Source: Bacteriovoracaceae bacterium (GTDB taxonomy: Bacteria > Bdellovibrionota > Bacteriovoracia > Bacteriovoracales > Bacteriovoracaceae). From it: 64,000 bases of DNA. The notes beneath the pieces are model-generated. The model had not been told where the DNA came from, did not search any database, and worked only from the letters and a program-made list of their open reading frames with translations. Made by a program: the position numbers and the translations under genes. The stretch is from positions 1 through 64,000 of the forward strand of contig JAHDBN010000005.1 in NCBI GenBank assembly GCA_020630335.1, given 5' to 3'. Within the stretch, counting starts at the first letter, position 1; each line of letters opens with the position of its first letter. Below are positions 17,313 through 25,798 of this stretch, in pieces.

Positions 17313-17337
17313 ATAAGTAAGCTTGCAGTATGAGTCA

Positions 17338-18120
17338 TTATAACTGTGTGAATTTATCCACAACTTTTTCTTCAAAATAATTCACATTCATTCCAGCATC
17401 GATAACTATCTCGCTTGCATTTATTCCACTAGAAGCATGAGAGAGTAAAAAAGTAATTGTGTTAGCAACTTCTTGAGTTTTTAAATTTTCTTTTCTTAAA
17501 GTCAGTTCTTCACAATATAAATAGTTTTCTAAATATTTAGGAATCCCTGCAGAGGCAGAAGTTTTAAGAGGGCCAGCAGCGATAGAGTTAAAACGAATCC
17601 TTGAGAAATGAGAAAACGATTTAGCAAGAAAATCAACATTGGCCTTAAGCATTGCCTTTATAGGCCCCATGAAGCCATAGTTAGTCGCTCGTAAATTACT
17701 AATCGAAACAGTAACGATAGATGCATCATTTACAAAGCAATGTTTTAAAAGATTAGACATTTCAATTAAAGAGTAAGCACTAATTCTTGTTGCTTCACTG
17801 AAGTCTTCAAAATTAGTTTCATGAAAATGAGGTGTAGAAAAACGAGCAAAAGCGATAGAATGAAGCATGCCGTTAAGTTTAATGTCTTTTAAAGATTCAG
17901 CAAGCTTCTTAATAGAAGAAGAATTAGAAACATCACATAGATAACAATGAGAATCAGGGAAATGTTTTTTTATAAAACTTTGTTGTTCTTCATTTTGAAC
18001 AGAGAAATATAAAGTAGAACCTAACTCAAGAAGAGTTTTTGCTGTAAAGTAAGCGACAGATTTCTTGTTACTTACACCTGTAATCAGGAAGGATTTTTTT
18101 GAAAGATTTAAAAAACTCAT
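17338..18120 (-). CDS. FabI-like enoyl-ACP reductase (SDR)
   Basis: The 260-aa protein has the FabI-type nucleotide loop ITGVSNKKSVAY (residues 13-24) and the active-site block NYGFMGPIKAML with Tyr149 and Lys156 six residues apart, the FabI spacing instead of the usual SDR YxxxK. The extra upstream Tyr of E. coli FabI (Tyr146) has no clear counterpart, so it is a divergent member. It would reduce the enoyl-ACP double bond with NAD(P)H. It overlaps fabZ-like by 4 nt and is the last gene of a four-gene operon with fabG-like and CrtI-like genes; no ketosynthase or ACP gene is present. It may serve a special fatty acid. Confidence 0.75.
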   Translation of the reverse strand: MSFLNLSKKSFLITGVSNKKSVAYFTAKTLLELGSTLYFSVQNEEQQSFIKKHFPDSHCYLCDVSNSSSIKKLAESLKDIKLNGMLHSIAFARFSTPHFHETNFEDFSEATRISAYSLIEMSNLLKHCFVNDASIVTVSISNLRATNYGFMGPIKAMLKANVDFLAKSFSHFSRIRFNSIAAGPLKTSASAGIPKYLENYLYCEELTLRKENLKTQEVANTITFLLSHASSGINASEIVIDAGMNVNYFEEKVVDKFTQL

Positions 18121-18530
18121 GATTCTTTTTCAATAAGAGCACAAGAAAAACTGATAGTTAAAATCGTTGTATCATCTTTCGTGATCTTTCCTTTTAAATG
18201 AAAGGCATGGCCTAAAGACTCTGTAATTTCGACAGAAATCTTGGCTTGTTCATTGGGCTTCAGCATATTTTTAAACTTGGTATTTTGAATTCTTGTAACT
18301 ATAGGAGTTTGATTCCCTGAATTACCCATTAATAATGCGCCACTTTGAAAAACTGCTTCACAAAGTAAAACCCCTGGAACAATAGGATTACCAGGAAAAT
18401 GGCCCTTAAAGACATCCATTTCTGACGAGAAGAGTGTACTTGTAATAATTGAACTCTCGGTTTGATCTATAATGTCTTTTACGAATAAAAATGGCTCTCT
18501 ATGAGGAATCAGTTCTTTAATTTTATCCAT
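18117..18530 (-). CDS. FabZ-like 3-hydroxyacyl-ACP dehydratase
   Basis: The 137-aa hot-dog protein has LIPHREPFLFVKDI near the N-terminus, GHFPGNPIVPGVLLCEAV at 43-60 with catalytic His44 and Glu58, and the normal FabZ length. It dehydrates 3-hydroxyacyl-ACP. It is packed with no gap between fabG-like and fabI-like genes, so one elongation cycle minus condensation is encoded. This could be the housekeeping FabZ or a second copy for a special lipid; the sequence alone cannot decide. Confidence 0.9.
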   Translation of the reverse strand: MDKIKELIPHREPFLFVKDIIDQTESSIITSTLFSSEMDVFKGHFPGNPIVPGVLLCEAVFQSGALLMGNSGNQTPIVTRIQNTKFKNMLKPNEQAKISVEITESLGHAFHLKGKITKDDTTILTISFSCALIEKES

Positions 18531-19283
18531 TTACAGTCCACCTGTAATCTCAATAGTCGCACCAGTGATGTAACTAGACTCTTTAGAAGCTAAGAATAAA
18601 ACAGTATTGGCAACTTCTTGGCTAGATCCAAATCTTTTCATAGGAACTTGTTTTTTATATTCACTAACCTGAGCTTCAGGTAAATCATCAATCAATTCCG
18701 TTTCAATAAAGCCTGGTGCGATGTTGTTGATAGTAATCCCTCTTTTAGCAACTTCTTTACTAAGAGATTTTGAAAAAGCAATTTGCCCTGCTTTAGAAGC
18801 TGAGTAATTACACTGTCCTGGAAGTCCTAATACTCCAGCGACTGAACTCATATTAATAATCCGGCCGTATCTATTTTTTAACATTGCCGCAGTAGCGAAC
18901 TTCGTCATGTTAAAAGTTCCCTTTAAATTTGTATGAAGCACAGAGTCCCATTGCTCTTCTTTCATCATCAATAAAAGTCCATCTCGCCTGATACCTGAAT
19001 TATTAACTAGAACATGAATAGAAGTATCTGAATATTTTTTAAAAAATTCCTCACAAGCATGATAATCAGAAACATCAACACTTTCTATAGTTAATCTATC
19101 AGATAGTTCTCCTAAGTCGTTTTTAAAAGCATTCGCTTTTTCGTGATTAGATTTATACAAAGCAATAACTTTTGCTCCTGCATTTAAAAAATGTTTTGAA
19201 ATTTCTCTTCCTATTCCTCTTGTTCCACCAGTTACGATACAAACTTGATCTGAGAAATCATATTTAATATTAGAGTCTTGCAT
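18531..19283 (-). CDS. FabG-like 3-oxoacyl-ACP reductase
   Basis: The 250-aa SDR has the TGGTRGIG cofactor loop at 18-25, an NNSG strand, and the catalytic Ser in SSVAG followed by YSASK. PMKRFG and ITGATIEITGGL are typical FabG segments. I place the start at ATG 19283, with AAGGTG a few bases upstream, and reject a longer in-frame start that lacks a ribosome site. It overlaps the upstream CrtI-like gene by 14 nt and abuts fabZ-like, so all are co-translated. It reduces 3-oxoacyl-ACP with NADPH. Confidence 0.85.
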   Translation of the reverse strand: MQDSNIKYDFSDQVCIVTGGTRGIGREISKHFLNAGAKVIALYKSNHEKANAFKNDLGELSDRLTIESVDVSDYHACEEFFKKYSDTSIHVLVNNSGIRRDGLLLMMKEEQWDSVLHTNLKGTFNMTKFATAAMLKNRYGRIINMSSVAGVLGLPGQCNYSASKAGQIAFSKSLSKEVAKRGITINNIAPGFIETELIDDLPEAQVSEYKKQVPMKRFGSSQEVANTVLFLASKESSYITGATIEITGGL

Positions 19284-20718
19284 GTGTTTCACCTTGTTGT
19301 TGTTTATAAAGATAAGATTCAATTTCATTGGCCTGAATCACGCCATAATTAGCAGCACCTAACCAGCCAGACATAATTATCCCAACAGATCCAGCATGAA
19401 ACAACCCATGAATTTCTTTATGAAGATTCATGCTAACGTCTAGGCCTTCAAACTTTGTTCCAAAGGAGGTTCCTTTAGGATGATGCGTATATCTCTTAAC
19501 AGTGAGTGGAGTAGCTGCATCGACATAAGCAATTTTAGATTTTATATCAGGAAGCAGGGTTTCTAAATGATCAAGAGTCTCATCAATCATTTTCTTTTTT
19601 TCTAATTCGTATTCTTCTTTTGAAAGTGCTGCCCAGTCTTCAAAGCGAGCATTAGTACTTGAAACAATAGATGTTTTAGGTACTTCATCTTGAGGCCGTA
19701 TTTCAGGATAATAAATAGAATATGTCCGACTTGTAATATTCATATCTAATAAAAGATCAGTATCAAAATGATCAGCCGTACTTGTAAAAACTAATTCACC
19801 TATATGTGGGATAGAAGCCTCCGGCTTTAAGGCCATATAAACCTGACAACTACTTGTATTTAATCTAATCGCTTCATTTTTATTCAAAAAGTCATTAGAA
19901 AAATGCTTAGTATCACAAAGAGTATTAATGGTCGTTTTTATATTCGCATTACTAAGAACTGACTTCGCATAGATGGTATCACCCATAAGCTTTACACCCT
20001 TAGCTTGTTTATTTTCAATAATAATTTCCTCTACTGGAGCATTCATTTTTATATCAACACCATTTTCTAAAAGCTCATCACGCATCATTTTTATTAAACG
20101 ATCAGTTCCTCCTTCAAAAGTGTAAACACCCTTGCTCATGAAATTTGAAAAAACAATTCCATAAGTGATGGCAGGGTCATCTAAGGTAGATCCATTCGCA
20201 TAACAAATAGGCTCCATTAAAAATCTCATGACATCATTTCTATCAGGGAAGAATTTTTGAAATAACTCTCTATTAGTCATTGATTGATTATCATAAAAAT
20301 TCATTTGTGAAAGAAACTCAAAAAACTCATGAACTTTTTTTTCATCAAGATTAAAATTATGAACAAGTTTATTGATATAATCTTCTTTGGTGAAATCTGT
20401 TTGTATTTGATATTGAGGATTTAGAAACCTAACGTCTTTAACTTGTATTATTGAATCAGCAATTTCTTTATTCCAATATTTCCTACAAGTTTTTTTCATA
20501 CCAATAGGAAAGCCATGAAGAGAGACATCAAAGATATACTTTTTTCTTTCCCTGAAAAACCAAGTCGCAAACCCACCGAGCTTATTATGCGCTTCAAGTA
20601 AAAGGACACTGTAGTTATCTTTAGCGAGTTTATTAGCCGCAGTTAAGCCACCAAGCCCGCTGCCAATAATTATAACATCATAGTTTTTATTTATTTTGTC
20701 TGATCGTTTATATAACAT
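19270..20718 (-). CDS. CrtI/phytoene-desaturase-like FAD oxidoreductase
   Basis: From ATG 20718 the 482-aa product has an N-terminal FAD Rossmann loop (IIGSGLGGLTAANKLAKD), the second FAD element (LLEAHNKLGGFATWF), and a C-terminal GLFHAGSVGIIMSGWLGA block of the phytoene desaturase, CrtISO and retinol saturase family. These enzymes desaturate, isomerise or saturate polyenes. Its place at the head of a FabG/FabZ/FabI operon suggests a fatty-acyl or polyene substrate and not carotenoids, as no carotenoid genes are near. The start is divergent from hemF with only 68 nt between, so the two promoters share that gap. Confidence 0.75.
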   Translation of the reverse strand: MLYKRSDKINKNYDVIIIGSGLGGLTAANKLAKDNYSVLLLEAHNKLGGFATWFFRERKKYIFDVSLHGFPIGMKKTCRKYWNKEIADSIIQVKDVRFLNPQYQIQTDFTKEDYINKLVHNFNLDEKKVHEFFEFLSQMNFYDNQSMTNRELFQKFFPDRNDVMRFLMEPICYANGSTLDDPAITYGIVFSNFMSKGVYTFEGGTDRLIKMMRDELLENGVDIKMNAPVEEIIIENKQAKGVKLMGDTIYAKSVLSNANIKTTINTLCDTKHFSNDFLNKNEAIRLNTSSCQVYMALKPEASIPHIGELVFTSTADHFDTDLLLDMNITSRTYSIYYPEIRPQDEVPKTSIVSSTNARFEDWAALSKEEYELEKKKMIDETLDHLETLLPDIKSKIAYVDAATPLTVKRYTHHPKGTSFGTKFEGLDVSMNLHKEIHGLFHAGSVGIIMSGWLGAANYGVIQANEIESYLYKQQQGETHARL

Positions 20719-20786
20719 ATTTTTTCCAGTAGACTGGCGTGTATCATAAAATGAATACAAAACCTTAGCAAGGATATAGAAAAGAA

Positions 20787-21677
20787 ATGGACTTGAAATT
20801 AGCTAAGACGCAATTCTCGGCACATGTGAAGAGCTTGCAGAATCAAATTACTGAGCAATTAAAGATATTTGATCCTTCTCTTGAGCTCACTGAAGATATC
20901 TGGGAAAGAAAAGATTTTGAGAAAAACCCTGGTGGTGGAGGAATTACTAGATATTTTGAAGGTGAACTTTTTGAAAGTGCAGGAGTGAATACTTCTGAGA
21001 TTTTTGGAAAAATAGATCCTAAATTTTCAAGTCAATTAAGCGGAGAAGGTGAGGAGCTTTGGGCGGCCGGAGTTTCCTTAATTATTCATCCACGAAACCC
21101 TAGAGTACCGACTGTACATGCAAACTTTAGAATGATTCAGCATGGATCAAAGCATTGGTTTGGCGGAGGTGCTGATTTAACCCCTTTTTATCCTCATACT
21201 GAAGATTTCAAGCATTTTCATGGAGTATGGAAAAAAGCTTGTGCTCCATATAATTGCTACGAAGCAATGAAAGATACATGCGATAAGTATTTTGTGAATA
21301 AGCATAGAGACAATGAAATGAGAGGAGTGGGGGGCATTTTTTTTGATCATTTAAGTAATGAGTTGGAAAGTGATTTCAAACAAGTTCAAAACATGTCAAA
21401 TCATTTTATTGATTCTTATTTCCCAATCGTAAAAAAGCGTATGCATGAAAATTTTTCTAAAGAAGATGAAGAATTTATGCTTCATAGAAGAAGTCGGTAT
21501 GTTGAGTTTAATCTTATTCACGATAGAGGTACACTTTTTGGGCTTAAAACTAACGGAAGAATAAAGTCTATTTTTGTTTCTTTACCAAGAAGATGTTCCT
21601 TTCATTATGATTATAATTCTAAGTTAAATTCCGCTCATAAAGAGATGAATTCTTACTATTCACCTCAAGAATGGTAA
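20787..21677 (+). CDS. hemF: oxygen-dependent coproporphyrinogen III oxidase
   Basis: The 296-aa protein matches HemF over its length: NPGGGGITRYFEGELFE near residue 46, the substrate region HANFRMIQHG, GGGADLTPFYPHTEDFKHFH, and GVGGIFFDHL followed by the C-terminal RYVEFNLIHDRGT and FGLKTNGR blocks. It turns coproporphyrinogen III into protoporphyrinogen IX with O2 in the cytoplasm, part of heme synthesis, and so agrees with an aerobic lifestyle and the diheme cytochrome at 6230. The start has an AAGGATA site. It is a single-gene transcript. Confidence 0.95.
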   Translation: MDLKLAKTQFSAHVKSLQNQITEQLKIFDPSLELTEDIWERKDFEKNPGGGGITRYFEGELFESAGVNTSEIFGKIDPKFSSQLSGEGEELWAAGVSLIIHPRNPRVPTVHANFRMIQHGSKHWFGGGADLTPFYPHTEDFKHFHGVWKKACAPYNCYEAMKDTCDKYFVNKHRDNEMRGVGGIFFDHLSNELESDFKQVQNMSNHFIDSYFPIVKKRMHENFSKEDEEFMLHRRSRYVEFNLIHDRGTLFGLKTNGRIKSIFVSLPRRCSFHYDYNSKLNSAHKEMNSYYSPQEW

Positions 21678-21801
21678 TTAAATTTAGTTTATCTTTTTTT
21701 ACATTTTCTATCTTGTGTAGAGTGAACTGTTTATGTAAGCTTTGTTTAAGTAAACTTTTTGTTAACTAATTTAACAATAACTAATTTCAAAGGAGAAACG
21801 T

Positions 21802-22935
21802 ATGAAATTACTTTCATTAATTTTTGTTGCTTTACTTTCTCTTCAAGTATCTGCTCATGACTTAAGTAAAACTTTTAGTCTTGGTGCTAGTTACGGTCTT
21901 CCATTCCCAGTTGGTCAAACTGTGTTGAGAGATTCTCTTGAAGATAAATTTAGCTTAAATGGTAGACTAAGATACCATTTCAACTCGAAGCTTGGTGCCC
22001 AACTTTCTTACTCTCATCAAGAATTCCTTGCACAAGGAACTGATCTTTATGCTGGTAAGCAAAGAGTAGCTACTATTGATGGTTTATTATCTTTAGTTCC
22101 TAACACAAGTAAGTGGCATAACTACCTGACTGTTGGTGTTGGTGTTGCTAATCCTGTATTTGGCGCTTATGACGAGTGGAACCTTCACGGGAAAGCTGGT
22201 CTTGGAATTGAGTATTTTATCACTCATTTCTTAAGTGCTGGAATCAATCTTGATTATCACTACACTAAGCTTGATGAAGATAAAGCTGGTGTAAAAGAAC
22301 TTCACGTATTTAACCCACAAATCGGATTAAACTATACTTTTGGTGCTGCTCCAGCTGTTGCTGCTGCTGTTCCTGCTGTAGTTAATGCTATGGCTGATAG
22401 TGATAATGATGGTGTTAAAGATGGTTCTGATAAGTGTCCTAACACTCCAGCTGGTGAAACTGTAAATGCTGATGGTTGTTCTGCTTCTCAAGTAGATAGC
22501 GATAATGATGGTGTTTATGATTCACTTGATAAGTGTCCAGGAACTGAAGCTGGTGCAACTGTAAACTCTGCAGGTTGTAAGGCTGATGAAGCTGTTGAGA
22601 TTACTCTTAACATTAACTTTGCTACAAATTCTTCTGCTATTGAGTCTCAATATCACAATGAATTAGGTAGAGTTGCTGACTTCCTTAAAACTTACCCAGA
22701 TACTAGAGCTGAAATCGAAGGTCACACTGACTCAAGAGGTTCTAGAAGCTATAACATCTCTCTTTCTCAAAGAAGAGCTGACGCTGTTAAGTCTTACCTT
22801 GTAAATAATCACGGTGTTGATGCATCTAGATTATCTTCTGCAGGTTACGGACCAGACAGACCAGTTGCTGATAACGCAACTTCAGCTGGTAGAAGAGAAA
22901 ACAGAAGAGTTATGGCAACTTTTAGATCTAAGTAA
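21802..22935 (+). CDS. OmpA-family outer membrane protein with TSP3 repeats
   Basis: The 377-aa protein has a signal peptide (1-18), an eight-strand barrel-like N-terminal domain to about residue 180, an Ala/Val-rich linker, two calcium-binding TSP3 repeats (DSDNDGVKDGSDKCP and DSDNDGVYDSLDKCP), and a C-terminal OmpA/MotB domain (about 265-377) with the peptidoglycan-binding signature IEGHTDSRGSRSYN and LSQRRADAVKSYL. It links outer membrane and peptidoglycan. Codon use is notably optimised, with an AAAGGAGA ribosome site, as expected of an abundant protein. The transcript ends at the strong terminator at 22966. Confidence 0.93.
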   Translation: MKLLSLIFVALLSLQVSAHDLSKTFSLGASYGLPFPVGQTVLRDSLEDKFSLNGRLRYHFNSKLGAQLSYSHQEFLAQGTDLYAGKQRVATIDGLLSLVPNTSKWHNYLTVGVGVANPVFGAYDEWNLHGKAGLGIEYFITHFLSAGINLDYHYTKLDEDKAGVKELHVFNPQIGLNYTFGAAPAVAAAVPAVVNAMADSDNDGVKDGSDKCPNTPAGETVNADGCSASQVDSDNDGVYDSLDKCPGTEAGATVNSAGCKADEAVEITLNINFATNSSAIESQYHNELGRVADFLKTYPDTRAEIEGHTDSRGSRSYNISLSQRRADAVKSYLVNNHGVDASRLSSAGYGPDRPVADNATSAGRRENRRVMATFRSK

Positions 22936-22965
22936 TTAGTTCTTTAGAATTGTTTATATATTCGG

Positions 22966-22996
22966 AAAGGCCCACTCAAAGAGTGGGCTTTTTTTA
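22966..22996 (+). terminator. intrinsic terminator after ompA-like gene
   Basis: GCCCACTC (22970-22977) pairs perfectly with GAGTGGGC (22981-22988) around AAA, followed by seven T. The A run before the stem makes it bidirectional, so it also serves the helicase gene that converges from the right. Confidence 0.92.
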
Positions 22997-24664
22997 TGCT
23001 CTTTTTCGAGAATTTCTATTAGATCGATTACCAAAAGATCTTTCAGACCTATTGCCATTTCTTTCAGACCTATTGCCATATGATCTTTCAGATCTGTTAC
23101 CATTTCTTTCTGATCGATTGCCATATGATCTTTCAGATCTATTTCCGTCTCTATCAGATCTAGAGTATCTATCATTACTTCTGCTATTTCCTCGATCCCT
23201 GTCTCTTCCACCTCGGCCACCTCTTCGTCTATCACCACCACGACCACCGCCGTTTCCACCACGTCTAGAATTAAAACGTCTTTCTCGACGACCACCACCA
23301 CCACCACTATTATCGGCTTTGGCCTCGATGTCTCCAAGATTATTATAAGTTCTTAAAACCTCATTAAATTTCCAGCTAAACATAAGCTTAAGAAGATCTT
23401 CACTTGAAAGATCAGAAAATGAAGCAGAGAAGTTTTCAAATGCTTTATCTATTTTAAAAGTTTCACCTTTTTCTTGTAGGACTTCTTTGAGTCTCGCCAT
23501 ATTAGCGATTTCTTTATCTACAATTTTTCCTTTAAGTTCTTCTATCCTTGGTAGTCGTCCTAGTTCAATTTTCTGACTAGTATCTCGCTCTATTCTTTTT
23601 ATAGCGAACGCACTCTTAGGCCCCACAATAGTATAAGCCTTTCCTTCAGATCCAGCTCTTCCAGTTCTTCCAATTCTATGCACATAAGATTCATTATTCT
23701 GTGGAAGTCCATAATTAAAAACATGAGTAAGGTGATTGACATCAATACCTCTGGCAGCAACGTCTGTACAAACCATAAGTGTTGCTTTTTTCTCTTTGAA
23801 CTTTCTCATCGAGTAATCTCTTTCATTTTGTCCCATGTCTCCATTAAGAACTTCTACTCGATATCCTCTTTTCTTTAAGTCATCTCCGACTTCTTTTGTT
23901 TCAATTTTAGTTTTACAAAAAACAATCGCATAAATATTTTCTTCAAGATCAATTAATCTAGCGAGTGCTTCTGTTTTATATTTATTTTTTACAATGAAGT
24001 ATTTTTGATCAATCTGAGCGTTATGAGTATTCTGGTTCTTTGTTTTAACAAGATCATACTCATTAAATGAATGTCCTATAAGGTTTAAAATAGATTTAGA
24101 CATTGTCGCTGAGAACATAATGAGTTGTCTTGAAACATCAAAAACATCTAGAATAGTTTTTACGTCTTCTAGAAATCCCATGTTAAGCATTTCATCTGCT
24201 TCATCTAGAACACAATACTTAGCATGATCTAAGATGAGTTTATTTTTTTTAATAAGATCCCAAACTCTACCAGGAGTACCAACTACAATTTGAGGGCCAG
24301 CTCTAAGTGCTTTGAATTGCTTCTCATAAGAACTTCCACCGTAAATACAAGTAGAAGTAATATCAGTATATTTAGTAAACTTTTTAATTTCTGATTCAAC
24401 TTGAGTTGCAAGTTCTCTAGTAGGAGCTAGAATAAGTACTTGGACAAAAGAAGAGTCCTGATCAATCTTGTCTAAAAGTGGAAGACTAAACGCTGCAGTT
24501 TTTCCAGTACCAGTTTTTGCTTGGCCAATAAAATCCTTAGTGGTTGTTTTTAATAATGGTATGGCTTTTTCTTGTATTTCTGTAGGCGTTTCATAGCCCA
24601 TCTCTGTAACTGCTTGGAGAACATCCATATTATCAATTAATGAACTAAACTTTACTTCTTTCAC
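22994..24664 (-). CDS. DEAD-box RNA helicase with repetitive Arg/Gly/Asn tail
   Basis: The 556-aa product shows all helicase motifs in order: AKTGTGKT, PTRELA, GTPGR, DEAD, SAT, and ARGIDV then HRIGRTGR. After the core (to about 370) there is a DbpA/CsdA-like region, then from about 455 a basic disordered tail of RGG-like blocks followed by degenerate SER-GNR repeats with a period near 14 residues. Such tails bind RNA and can drive condensates. It resembles DeaD/CsdA cold-shock helicases for ribosome assembly and mRNA decay. GTG is the likely start. The 3' DNA of the gene is correspondingly repetitive. Confidence 0.92.
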   Translation of the reverse strand: MKEVKFSSLIDNMDVLQAVTEMGYETPTEIQEKAIPLLKTTTKDFIGQAKTGTGKTAAFSLPLLDKIDQDSSFVQVLILAPTRELATQVESEIKKFTKYTDITSTCIYGGSSYEKQFKALRAGPQIVVGTPGRVWDLIKKNKLILDHAKYCVLDEADEMLNMGFLEDVKTILDVFDVSRQLIMFSATMSKSILNLIGHSFNEYDLVKTKNQNTHNAQIDQKYFIVKNKYKTEALARLIDLEENIYAIVFCKTKIETKEVGDDLKKRGYRVEVLNGDMGQNERDYSMRKFKEKKATLMVCTDVAARGIDVNHLTHVFNYGLPQNNESYVHRIGRTGRAGSEGKAYTIVGPKSAFAIKRIERDTSQKIELGRLPRIEELKGKIVDKEIANMARLKEVLQEKGETFKIDKAFENFSASFSDLSSEDLLKLMFSWKFNEVLRTYNNLGDIEAKADNSGGGGGRRERRFNSRRGGNGGGRGGDRRRGGRGGRDRDRGNSRSNDRYSRSDRDGNRSERSYGNRSERNGNRSERSYGNRSERNGNRSERSFGNRSNRNSRKRA

Positions 24665-24979
24665 GTTTTACCTTCTGATTTGAGTTAAATGAGATATACC
24701 TTATTTAGTAAACAAGAGATACTTATAAATAATATAGTTTGAATGTGTGAAGATTTTACTTCATAGCTGATATTATTCACGATAGCGTAAATAAAAAATC
24801 CATAGTGTAAGTAGATCTTAGTTTTTAATTAAGCTAGATATAATCAAGTAAAATCAATAGCTTACTGGGGTTATTTTGATTACAACTTGAAATGCGATGC
24901 GTTAAAGAGAGGCAAGGAGCTAGCCTTACATAAATGACGTTTGTTATAAACATTTACTTTTTAATTTTGGAGATAACGA
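24665..24979. other. 315-bp divergent intergenic region
   Basis: The upstream region of the helicase (minus) and of the secreted-protein gene at 24980 (plus). DEAD-box genes of the cold-shock type often have long leaders, which would fit the space, but no structured element or clear promoter is evident to me. Confidence 0.3.
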
Positions 24980-25435
24980 ATGAAATCATTACTAGTGGCC
25001 TTTTTCTTTTCTGTAACTTTTAGTTCTCAAGCTCAAGAACTTGTAGCTTTGAGCTTTGAAGATTCAATATCAGTTTGTTCTTCTAGTATGGATGCAGAAA
25101 GTGGTGGTCAGGGTGATCTTGGAATTACAGTGAGCTTTACCTTAGAAAAATATATTCCTTGTGTCTCTGATGCTTTAATGAAAGCAAACTCAAATGTTGA
25201 GCCTCAGAAATTACAACCTTTGCTTACTAACTTACTTACTGAAATTCTTTCAGAAAAATATGCTTACGCAACAGTAATGTTAAATGCTGGGACATCGGAA
25301 AGTAGAATAGACTCTAGCTTTGGCTTATCTAAAAAGGGTCAGATTCAATTAGTAAATAAGAGTGCTTTTTTTGGTCAAGGATCAATTGTTAAAATGCCTC
25401 TTCAAAGAGTTATTGCTTTTAGAGTAGAACTTTAA
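24980..25435 (+). CDS. small secreted protein of unknown function
   Basis: The 151-aa product has a signal peptide of about 18 residues (ending SSQAQ) and two cysteines (SVCSSSM and IPCVSDA). The mature part shows alternating hydrophobic segments but no known domain. The last ten codons lie within the tandem duplication at 25404-25867, so an exact copy of its 3' end is present again at 25636-25667. GGAGATAAC gives the ribosome site. Confidence 0.6.
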   Translation: MKSLLVAFFFSVTFSSQAQELVALSFEDSISVCSSSMDAESGGQGDLGITVSFTLEKYIPCVSDALMKANSNVEPQKLQPLLTNLLTEILSEKYAYATVMLNAGTSESRIDSSFGLSKKGQIQLVNKSAFFGQGSIVKMPLQRVIAFRVEL

Positions 25436-25531
25436 AAACTCACAAATTTAATTTTTAAGTAAAAATTCACGATATTTAGATGTATTCATGCTTTCTGTAG
25501 GAATCGATTGGCTTTGAGTTGAATTTTGCCC

Positions 25532-25566
25532 TTGAAATAAAGTATATATTGGTATATACTTTATTT
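25532..25566 (+). promoter_or_regulatory. duplicate promoter/operator in repeat unit 1
   Basis: Exact copy of the -35, -10 and 14-bp palindrome described at 25764-25798, in repeat unit 1, in front of the truncated gene fragment. It doubles the number of putative operator sites. Confidence 0.55.
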
Positions 25567-25659
25567 GTGAGAATAACACACTTAGCAGAAATATTAAAAA
25601 AAGAACGTGTCCACTACATGATCGTGGGTGGTTATAAAGAGTTATTGCTTTTAGAGTAG
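25567..25659 (+). pseudogene. truncated first copy of nucleotidyltransferase gene
   Basis: In repeat unit 1 the GTG that starts the nucleotidyltransferase gene in unit 2 opens a frame of 30 codons: 23 identical to the true N-terminus (through IVGGY), then seven codons read from the duplicated tail of the upstream gene, then TAG. It has its own promoter and palindrome copy, so a short peptide or an RNA could be made. It is a by-product of the tandem duplication. Confidence 0.8.
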
Positions 25660-25763
25660 AACTTTAAAAACTCACAAATTTAATTTTTAAGTAAAAATTC
25701 ACGATATTTAGATGTATTCATGCTTTCTGTAGGAATCGATTGGCTTTGAGTTGAATTTTGCCC

Positions 25764-25798
25764 TTGAAATAAAGTATATATTGGTATATACTTTATTT
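25764..25798 (+). promoter_or_regulatory. sigma-70 promoter overlapped by 14-bp palindrome
   Basis: TTGAAA (25764-25769) and TATACT (25787-25792) are 17 bp apart, an excellent sigma-70 match. Bases 25767-25780 and 25785-25798 are a perfect 14-bp inverted repeat around TTGG, covering the spacer and -10. A repressor bound here would block the promoter; the RHH protein encoded at 26251 is the natural candidate. The predicted start point, about 25799, is the G of the GTG codon, so the mRNA may be leaderless. Confidence 0.65.

Noticed and set aside
22950-23348. 132-codon plus-strand frame rich in Ser, Leu, Pro, Arg
   Set aside because: It is the reverse complement of the repetitive tail of the DEAD-box helicase and starts in the ompA terminator region.
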